Source: CAIZQW01 sp964459675
GTDB lineage: Bacteria; Verrucomicrobiota; Kiritimatiellia; RFP12; UBA1067
Reading direction: 5' to 3'
DNA length: 5,197 nt
Assembly: GCA_964459675.1 (NCBI GenBank)
Contig: CAYWNP010000147.1
Coordinates: 1-5,197, forward strand
In this document: positions 1 to 4,760 of the stretch, in pieces
Layout of the letters: every line of letters begins with the position of its first letter
Numbering within the stretch: position 1 is the first letter of the stretch
Notes under the pieces: generated by a model
Database searches by the model: none
The model's input: only the letters and a program-made list of their open reading frames with translations
Told to the model about the DNA's origin: nothing
Translations under genes and position numbers: made by a program

Positions 1-279
1 CGGGGCATGGTCGTGGTGTCGCCTTTTATCTCCCCTGGCGAAAAGGAGATTGCAAGGGCCGTGCTGGAGGCTGAAAAGGGCGATGTCATTCTGATGAAGC
101 CCGACGGCTTCCCCGAGCTTTTCAAGCCACACGGGCGGTACTTTGATCTCTGCCTGCAAGGCCGCCTGCTGATTCTTTCTGCCTATCCCGACACGAGACA
201 CCCCGCAGACCTCACACGCGAGAAGTGTTTGATGATGAATGCATGGTGCGAGCAGATCGCAGAAACGCACGATCGATGA
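1..279 (+). CDS. Unrecognised protein, C-terminal part (5' end outside window)
   Basis: The frame is open from the first base of the window (Arg-Gly before the first Met at 7), so this is probably the last 92 codons of a longer gene and not a gene starting at 7. The stop is TGA at 277-279. Visible segments are VVVSPFISPGEKEIARAVL, then a short hydrophobic strand (DVILMKPDGF), then HGRYFDLCLQGRLLILSAYP, and a final helix-like piece LTREKCLMMNAWCEQIAE. The alternation of hydrophobic strands and helices with small loops suits the end of a Rossmann-like alpha/beta domain, and the style reminds me of DprA/SLOG-type nucleotide-binding proteins. That is only a resemblance and I do not assign a function. 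There is no transmembrane segment. Its 3' end overlaps the 3' end of nudC on the other strand by 68 bases. Coding nature is supported by the open frame and the plausible protein composition. Confidence 0.6.
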   Translation, partial: RGMVVVSPFISPGEKEIARAVLEAEKGDVILMKPDGFPELFKPHGRYFDLCLQGRLLILSAYPDTRHPADLTREKCLMMNAWCEQIAETHDR

Positions 280-1021
280 GCTTGCGGGAGAGGCTGCCTG
301 GGGGTGGCAAGGGCGGGTGGTTGTCAGGACCGAACCAGCCGGCCTGCAGGATCTCCACACCATCGGGCTTGATCTCGCCTGCTTTCCACGTCGCCTCGAA
401 GCCGACCATGAGCGCATCTGGGAAGGGCCAGGGCTGCGAGGCGACATAGGTGATGTTGTCGACTTCAATGCCGGTCTCTTCCAAAACTTCGCGTCGGACA
501 CAGTCCTCGAAATTTTCACCCACCTCCAAATAGCCGGCGACCAGACTAAAGACACCGGTCGTGAACTTGGCGTTACTCGCCAACAGAATTTGATTATCTT
601 TACAGACGACGGCGAGGATTGCTGGCGAGAGCCGAGGGAAGGTAACAAAGCCGCAAGTTGGACAGAGGCGTGCAATTTCGTCGCTCTTGTCCTCGGTCGG
701 GGCACCGCATTTGCCGCAGAAATGGGCCGTCAATCTCCAGTGAAGCAACGCCAACGCTTTAAGCATCGGCTGCAGCACCGACTCCGACGCAACGGCCAAC
801 ATCCGTCGGACGAGGCGCCACTCCGTTCCTTCCGGTGCCGGCGTGTCGGAACAGACTGCAATCGAATAGAGCGCAGGCGGCACGCGTGTCTTTTCGTCCA
901 GATAATCGCTGATCGCGGCATCGTCGAGCATGACAGGCTTTTGCCTGATGACATGATCCGTGCCTGCCTCGACGAGAACCTCGTTGCCCCGGAAGATAAA
1001 GATATGTTCGTTGTTCGACAT
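212..1021 (-). CDS. nudC: NAD(+) diphosphatase NudC (NADH pyrophosphatase, NAD-RNA decapping enzyme), Nudix family
   Basis: This cytoplasmic enzyme splits NAD(H) into NMN(H) and AMP; in characterised members it also removes NAD caps from RNA 5' ends. The 269-residue protein shows the full NudC layout. An N-terminal domain (1-98) is followed by a zinc ribbon with C102, C105, C120 and C123. The linker FPRLSPAILAVV (about 128-139) leads into the Nudix box, which runs from G163 and E169 to REVLEETGI (177-185) and supplies the metal-binding glutamates. The NudC-specific SQPWPFP motif is at 195-201 and separates it from other Nudix enzymes. The length suits the family (about 255-300). The frame stays open upstream to a Met at 1114, but that extension lies over the end of the neighbouring gene and is hydrophobic junk, so I start at the ATG ending at 1021 (MSNNEHIF). 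No clear Shine-Dalgarno is seen there. The start is 13 bases after the stop of the upstream membrane-protein gene, so expression by read-through or coupling is likely. Confidence 0.95.
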   Translation of the reverse strand: MSNNEHIFIFRGNEVLVEAGTDHVIRQKPVMLDDAAISDYLDEKTRVPPALYSIAVCSDTPAPEGTEWRLVRRMLAVASESVLQPMLKALALLHWRLTAHFCGKCGAPTEDKSDEIARLCPTCGFVTFPRLSPAILAVVCKDNQILLASNAKFTTGVFSLVAGYLEVGENFEDCVRREVLEETGIEVDNITYVASQPWPFPDALMVGFEATWKAGEIKPDGVEILQAGWFGPDNHPPLPPPGSLSRKLIDRAFLRSARTMHSSSNTSRV

Positions 1022-1034
1022 ACACGGACCGCAA

Positions 1035-1427
1035 TCAGTTTTTCTCTGCAATATTATTAATAATATGCAACAAGGGAAGAAACATCGCAACCATATAGAG
1101 GACAAAGTACACAATCCCGACGATCAGCATCACCATGTTAATTGCGAAGGCCCCTGCCTTATTTTTGAGGGTGATTTCTTTCAGGACAAGCGCGATCATC
1201 ATACCAGAAAAGATGATGAAGTATCCCGTGGATGGAATGGAAACAAAAAATTCGGTGATCCGTGGCAACGGCACCGTATTTAACAACTCCCTAAATATCA
1301 CGGTAAATTTAGGCACTGTGCGGAGTGTCATCACGGCGAGGAGTAACGTGCCGATCAAGTCAACGATTAACACGACCCTGCTGGGACTGGTCCATCCTGC
1401 TGGCGGCTTTGTTTCTAGATTTTCCAT
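1035..1427 (-). CDS. Small membrane protein with three predicted TM segments, GspF-like motif, function unknown
   Basis: The 130-residue product has a short polar N-terminus (MENLETKPPAGWTSPSR) and three hydrophobic segments at about 18-37, 64-84 and 95-120. A polar tail follows (NNIAEKN). Between TM1 and TM2 is VPKFTVIFRELLNTVPLPRI, which looks like the 'PKF..IF.EL....LP' stretch before the last membrane helices of type II secretion/type IV pilus GspF/PilC proteins. The protein is far too short to be a complete GspF, so a role in secretion is only a guess. The start at the ATG ending at 1427 is chosen because GGAG (complement of 1434-1437) lies 6 bases upstream. An ATG four codons earlier (ending at 1439) is the alternative, with a G-run upstream. 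The frame stays open to 1583, but that extra N-terminus is polar and unlike the rest. The gene is followed after 13 bases by nudC and is divergent from the MFS gene. Confidence 0.72.
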   Translation of the reverse strand: MENLETKPPAGWTSPSRVVLIVDLIGTLLLAVMTLRTVPKFTVIFRELLNTVPLPRITEFFVSIPSTGYFIIFSGMMIALVLKEITLKNKAGAFAINMVMLIVGIVYFVLYMVAMFLPLLHIINNIAEKN

Positions 1428-1433
1428 GCTCGT

Positions 1434-1437
1434 CTCC
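1434..1437 (-). promoter_or_regulatory. Shine-Dalgarno of the small membrane protein
   Basis: On the minus strand this reads GGAG, 6 bases before the ATG that ends at 1427. It decides between that start and the ATG at 1437-1439, because the GGAG overlaps the latter's own first codons and serves only the downstream one. Confidence 0.5.
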
Positions 1438-1617
1438 ATTTTGTGGCCCCCATGTATTAACCAAACTGCTTGCCTTTTGAGGACACTAGAATCACACGCA
1501 TTTTCAGTTTCGCTGTTTCCCGCTGAATAATCAAGGGTAAAATCTTTCGCCAAGTTAGACTCGACTTTGCCTGTAGCTTTCATGTATTCTTAAAACCGTT
1601 TAGCGAACTGTATTATG

Positions 1618-1623
1618 AAGGAG
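1618..1623 (+). promoter_or_regulatory. Shine-Dalgarno of the MFS transporter
   Basis: AAGGAG lies 5 bases before the ATG at 1629 and 8 bases before the second, adjacent ATG at 1632. Both starts are workable and differ by one Met; the spacing slightly favours 1632. Confidence 0.75.
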
Positions 1624-1628
1624 ACTGG

Positions 1629-3005
1629 ATGATGGAAAACAATACTGCTGTCGGCAAAATCACTAATTACCGTTGGTTTATTTGTGCATTGGTGTTCTTC
1701 GCAACCACCATTAACTATATTGACCGGCAGATCCTGGCCTTGCTCAAGCCCATGTTGGACGACAGCATCGGCTGGACAAACACGCAATACGGCTGGGTGC
1801 AGTTTGTGTTTCAAGGTGCTTATGCCATCGGGTTGCTCTGGTTCGGAAGTTATGTTGACCGAGTGGGCGTAAAACGGGGTTATAAACTCTCGATCATCGG
1901 GTGGAGTGTGGCGGCTATCTTACATGCGCCGATCATCTTTTTAGTCGGCACTCAATGGAGCGTGCCTGAGTGGCTTGGATGGCTTGCCAACCCAAAAACA
2001 CCCTTGTTGGTGCCCGCTGCATTCATAGCCTTTTTATTTGCCCGTGTGTTACTCGGTTTGTTTGAGGGCGGTAACTTCCCTTCTGCGGTCAAGGCGGTCA
2101 CCATCTGGTTTCCTCGGCGTGAGCGCGCGCTGGCGACCAGTTTGTTTAATGCAGGGACCAATGCCGGCGCCATTTTTGCGCCGGCGCTGGTGCCACCGCT
2201 GGCCTATATGTTAGGTTGGCAATGGACCTTCATCCTTGCCGGTATTGCAGGGTTCCTCTGGTTATTTATCTGGGTTCCCAAATATGATAACCCTGAGAAC
2301 CGTCCTGAGGTGAGTCCGGCTGAACTGGATCTTATCCGCAGCGATCCACCGGAGGCAGCAGGACAGCCGATGCCCTGGCATGCCGTCCTGCGCTACAAAC
2401 AGGCTTGGTCTTTCATTACAAGCAAGTTCCTCACGGATCCGGTCTGGTGGTTCTTCCTGAGCTGGCTTCCTGACTTCTTTAAGAAAACCCGCGGACTCGA
2501 CATCAAGAACAGCTGGGTGCATCTCGTCACGATTTATGTGATCATCACGATTCTGAGCATCGGAGGCGGCTGGCTGACGGGCTACTTGATTAAGAAGGGC
2601 TGGAGCGCATCGCGTGCCCGCAAGACCGGCATGATCTGCTTTGCCCTGCTGGTGGTGCCCATCGTCCTCGTCTCACAAGTCGGCAACTGGCCGGCGGTAT
2701 TGCTGATTGGCTTGGCCGGTTCCGCACATCAAGCATGGTCGGCGACGATCTATACCACGGTTTCCGATATGTTTCCCAAGCGCGCCGTGGCGACGCTCAT
2801 TGGCATTGGTGGCATGGCCGGGGCAGTTGGCGGCATGATCTTCCAATTGGTGGTCGGGATGATGCTGGATAAGTTCGCGTTACAAGGCAACGAAACAGCC
2901 GGTTACACCCTGTTGTTTGCCATCTGTTCAGGTGCGTACATTGTGGCCTTCATCATCAATCATCTGCTGGCGCCGAAGTTTGAGCCCTTAGAGATGAAAG
3001 CATAG
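1629..3005 (+). CDS. MFS transporter, anion:cation symporter type, ExuT-like (hexuronate transporter-like)
   Basis: This 458-residue inner-membrane carrier has about 12 hydrophobic segments, the usual MFS length and plan. TM1 (about 14-33) ends in NYIDRQ (29-34), typical of anion:cation symporters. The MFS motif between TM2 and TM3 is GSYVDRVGVKRG (73-84). TM4/TM5 carries the family's EGGNFPSAVKAVTIWFPRRE (146-165), followed by a Gly/Ala-rich helix with NAGTNAGAIFAP (174-185). A cytoplasmic loop (about 217-255) divides the two halves. DPVWWFFLSWLPDFFKK (270-286) and the late SDMFPKRAVATLIGIGGMAG (379-398) are also characteristic of hexuronate/glucarate-type carriers. The likely substrate is a sugar acid such as galacturonate or glucuronate with a proton or sodium ion; substrate cannot be read from sequence alone. 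The loop between TM3 and TM4 (about 107-127) is long and Trp/Pro-rich. No uronate catabolic gene is adjacent. It is transcribed alone from the divergent region and ends at the hairpin at 3024-3053. Confidence 0.9.
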   Translation: MMENNTAVGKITNYRWFICALVFFATTINYIDRQILALLKPMLDDSIGWTNTQYGWVQFVFQGAYAIGLLWFGSYVDRVGVKRGYKLSIIGWSVAAILHAPIIFLVGTQWSVPEWLGWLANPKTPLLVPAAFIAFLFARVLLGLFEGGNFPSAVKAVTIWFPRRERALATSLFNAGTNAGAIFAPALVPPLAYMLGWQWTFILAGIAGFLWLFIWVPKYDNPENRPEVSPAELDLIRSDPPEAAGQPMPWHAVLRYKQAWSFITSKFLTDPVWWFFLSWLPDFFKKTRGLDIKNSWVHLVTIYVIITILSIGGGWLTGYLIKKGWSASRARKTGMICFALLVVPIVLVSQVGNWPAVLLIGLAGSAHQAWSATIYTTVSDMFPKRAVATLIGIGGMAGAVGGMIFQLVVGMMLDKFALQGNETAGYTLLFAICSGAYIVAFIINHLLAPKFEPLEMKA

Positions 3006-3023
3006 AGGGCTTTCAAAGAAACA

Positions 3024-3053
3024 AAAAAAGGCGAGGTTTCCCTCGCCTTTTTT
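3024..3053. terminator. Bidirectional rho-independent terminator
   Basis: A perfect stem GGCGAGG (3030-3036) / CCTCGCC (3041-3047) with loop TTTC is flanked by six A on the left and six T on the right, so each strand gives a GC-rich hairpin followed by a U-run. It lies 18 bases after the MFS stop and 24 bases beyond the rplI stop, between two convergent genes, and can serve both. Confidence 0.93.
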
Positions 3054-3077
3054 ATTTCTTCTGATCAGAGTCTTGCC

Positions 3078-3530
3078 TTAGCCTTCGACAACCCACACCT
3101 TAACGGTGCAGGAAACTTCGGGGTGTAGCTTGACTGTGATATCGTAAGAACCCGTCTCCTTGATCGGCTCGGTGAGCACGACTTGGCTCTTATCGAGGTC
3201 GATCTTGGATTCAGCAGACAGCGCCTTGACGATATCCGCCACAGAGACGGAACCGTACAGGTGCGTGCCCTCCACAACCCGCTCGCGAAGCGTGACAGAG
3301 GCCTTAGCCAGCTTTGCAGCTTTGTCCTTTGCTTCTGCGATCTGGATGCGGGAGAGTTCTTCACGTTCCTTGCGCAGCTTTTCCAAGCGGCGGAGCGCGC
3401 CCTGCGAAACAGGAGCTGCGAGATCCTTCGGGAGCAGGAAGTTACGGGCGTAACCATCCTTCACCTTCACGACATCGCCAGCCTTGCCGAGGTTTTCAAT
3501 ATCAGCCAACAAAAGAAGTTCAGTTGCCAT
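3078..3530 (-). CDS. rplI: 50S ribosomal protein L9
   Basis: L9 binds 23S rRNA near the base of the L1 stalk and reaches out from the large subunit, helping to keep the reading frame. The 150-residue length is standard. The N-terminal RNA-binding domain holds the L9 signature: ENLGKAGDVVKVKDGYARN (12-30) followed by FLLPKDLA (31-38). A long charged helix (about 44-78, rich in Lys, Arg and Glu) links it to the C-terminal domain (about 80-149), which contains VVEGTHLYGSVSVADIVKAL and ends TVKVWVVEG. Start at MATELLLLADI matches the family; a purine stretch (AAGAGAAAG, complement of 3541-3549) lies 10 bases upstream and is a weak Shine-Dalgarno. It is the last gene of the operon, 23 bases after rpsR, and precedes the shared terminator. 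Confidence 0.98.
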   Translation of the reverse strand: MATELLLLADIENLGKAGDVVKVKDGYARNFLLPKDLAAPVSQGALRRLEKLRKEREELSRIQIAEAKDKAAKLAKASVTLRERVVEGTHLYGSVSVADIVKALSAESKIDLDKSQVVLTEPIKETGSYDITVKLHPEVSCTVKVWVVEG

Positions 3531-3553
3531 AATAGTAATTCTTTCTCTTGTTG

Positions 3554-3808
3554 TTAGGCCAGCAAGCCCATGTTACGCGCACGACGGATGCCGCGCTTGA
3601 TCTGACGCTGCTGGGCAGCGGTCACACCAGAAATACGGCAAGGAATAATTTTACCATATTCCGTCACAAACCGACGCAGGCTCTCGACGTCATTCTCATC
3701 GATCAGCGTGTTCGGATCCAATACGACGCGCTTGCGCATCGGTGAATTATCAAATTCGCGATCACGAAATCCGCGATCGGGTCTCTTTTCTTTCTTATTC
3801 ATCGGCAT
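3554..3808 (-). CDS. rpsR: 30S ribosomal protein S18
   Basis: S18 sits on the platform of the small subunit and forms a heterodimer with S6, encoded two genes upstream. The 84-residue protein has a basic, flexible N-terminus and the family core: RKRVVLDPNTLIDENDVESL (25-44), LRRFVTEYGKI (44-54) and the RNA-binding C-terminus with GVTAAQQRQIKRGIRRARNM (61-80) and GLLA at the end. The usual 'P-R-R-[IL]-[ST]-G' reads PCRISG here (56-61), with Cys57 in place of the conserved Arg. The first Met is chosen because AGGAGA (complement of 3817-3822) lies about 8-9 bases upstream; the Met at residue 3 would be too far away. It lies 31 bases after ssb and 23 before rplI. Confidence 0.97.
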   Translation of the reverse strand: MPMNKKEKRPDRGFRDREFDNSPMRKRVVLDPNTLIDENDVESLRRFVTEYGKIIPCRISGVTAAQQRQIKRGIRRARNMGLLA

Positions 3809-3816
3809 AAAACGTT

Positions 3817-3822
3817 TCTCCT
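3817..3822 (-). promoter_or_regulatory. Shine-Dalgarno of rpsR
   Basis: The minus strand reads AGGAGA, about 8 bases before the ATG ending at 3808. It is the best ribosome binding site in the operon and fixes the S18 start at the first of two nearby Mets. Confidence 0.75.
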
Positions 3823-3839
3823 AATATTCTGCTCAGTTT

Positions 3840-4301
3840 TTAGAACGGTAAGTCTTCGTTGTCTTTCGCCAGTCCAGCGGCAGGAGCGAACTCCTCCGGC
3901 AGATCATCATGGCTTGGGTTGGCTGAGGCTGGCTGGCCTGGAGCGCCGGCTTGCGGAGCTGCACCTGTCGGTTTGGTTCCGAGGAACTTGACCGTTTCAG
4001 CGCGAACACGCAACTTGGAGCGCTTTTCACCCTCTTTGTTCTTCCACTCATCCATCTGGAGTCTACCCTCGACGAGGATAGGACGCCCTTTGGTGAGATA
4101 TTGACCACAGAGTTCAGCGAGCTTGTCCCAGACAACAACATCCACAAAACAGGTCACCTCTTTGGTTTGCCCGCTTTTATCACGCCAACTTTCGGTCACC
4201 GCCAGCCCAAGGTCTGCGACTTTAACGCCCGTCCCTGCTTGTCGGATTTCCGGGTCCCGCGTCAGGTTTCCCATGAGAATCACTTTGTTGAAGGATGCCA
4301 T
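3840..4301 (-). CDS. ssb: Single-stranded DNA-binding protein
   Basis: SSB coats single-stranded DNA as a tetramer during replication, recombination and repair, and recruits partner proteins through its tail. The 153-residue protein has an OB-fold at about 1-108, starting FNKVILMGNLTRDPEIR (4-20) and including the conserved TCFVDVVVWDKLAELCGQYL (50-69), KGRPILVEGRLQMDEWKNK (71-89) and the closing VRAETVKFLG (99-108). W39, F52, W58 and W86 occupy places where the family stacks bases. A Gly/Pro/Ala/Gln-rich linker (about 109-145) follows, then the acidic tip DNEDLPF, a variant of the DDDIPF peptide that binds SSB partners. Start at MASFNKV is supported by AAGGA (complement of 4311-4315) 9 bases upstream. 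It lies between rpsF (34-base gap) and rpsR (31-base gap), its common position in bacteria, which suggests this is the main chromosomal ssb. Confidence 0.98.
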   Translation of the reverse strand: MASFNKVILMGNLTRDPEIRQAGTGVKVADLGLAVTESWRDKSGQTKEVTCFVDVVVWDKLAELCGQYLTKGRPILVEGRLQMDEWKNKEGEKRSKLRVRAETVKFLGTKPTGAAPQAGAPGQPASANPSHDDLPEEFAPAAGLAKDNEDLPF

Positions 4302-4335
4302 TTGTTACCGTCCTTATACGTATCTGCGAGGTTTC

Positions 4336-4743
4336 TTACATCTCGTCCGCGTTGTTTGCGCCAGTATCAGACTGGGCATTTCTTTCCATGGCCGCAGCCT
4401 TGGCTACGTCACGGACCTTCTGTTCCTCGGTCTGCTTGATGATCGCTGCTTCACGGCGTTCATCAACAGTGAGGATCTGCACGCGGAAGAAATCCTCGAG
4501 CAGGCCATAACGACTCTGGAGGAGGGCCACCTGAGCCGCATCAATTTCGAAACGAATCTTCACATAGACTCCGCTCTCCTTCTTCTGCATCGTACGAGCG
4601 AAGCTCTTCTTGCCGAGTACAGTCGTGCTCAGCACCTTACCATTCAGGCGGGTGATCTCGTTACTCGCCTTCTCGACAAGTCCGTCGATCGAATCATCTT
4701 TCGCTACATTTGCGAAGATGTACATTGCGTCGTATTTTTTCAT
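4336..4743 (-). CDS. rpsF: 30S ribosomal protein S6
   Basis: S6 is the platform protein that binds 16S rRNA together with S18. The 135-residue form shown here has the ferredoxin-like S6 core at about 1-95: MKKYDAMYIFANV, a helix at 17-33, NGKVLSTTVLGKKSFAR (34-50) for the second strand, GVYVKIRFEID (58-68) and FFRVQILTVDE (85-95). An alanine- and glutamate-rich charged tail follows (to NNADEM), as in many S6 proteins. I start at the ATG ending at 4743 because family members begin 'MKKYEAMYI'; GGA lies 10 bases and AGGA 14 bases upstream. The frame also has ATGs ending at 4758 and 4764. The latter overlaps the pth stop as ATGA and could be used by translational coupling, adding seven residues (MRMDFFI). 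Confidence 0.95.
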   Translation of the reverse strand: MKKYDAMYIFANVAKDDSIDGLVEKASNEITRLNGKVLSTTVLGKKSFARTMQKKESGVYVKIRFEIDAAQVALLQSRYGLLEDFFRVQILTVDERREAAIIKQTEEQKVRDVAKAAAMERNAQSDTGANNADEM

Positions 4744-4760
4744 GATAAAAAAATCCATCC

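Larger units (their letters stand above)
1428..1628. other. Divergent intergenic region
   Basis: About 200 bases separate the divergent small membrane protein gene (- strand) and the MFS transporter gene (+ strand), so promoters for both must lie here or inside their ends. I looked for -35/-10 pairs on both strands and found only poor ones. A TATTAT at 1611-1616 lies too near the MFS start to give a usual leader, and a TTGCCT (1567-1572) with TATTCT (1585-1590) has a 12-base spacer, too short for a sigma70 promoter. No inverted repeat strong enough to call an operator stands out. A minus-strand reading frame stays open over 1428-1583 but does not look coding. Confidence 0.5.

Noticed and set aside
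239..1060. + strand open frame of 273 codons opposite nudC
   Set aside because: It mirrors the nudC reading frame; the nudC protein carries all family motifs, while the antisense product is Arg-, Gln- and His-rich without motifs.
1022..1114. N-terminal extension of NudC up to a Met at 1114
   Set aside because: It overlaps the end of the upstream gene in another frame, is Cys/Ile/Leu-rich, and lies outside the NudC family length and N-terminus.
1428..1583. N-terminal extension of the small membrane protein up to a Met at 1583
   Set aside because: The extra 52 residues are polar and irregular, and the start at 1427 has a better-placed Shine-Dalgarno; the extension would also fill the divergent promoter region.
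1567..1590. Possible sigma70 promoter for the transporter
   Set aside because: The two boxes match poorly and the spacer is only 12 bases.
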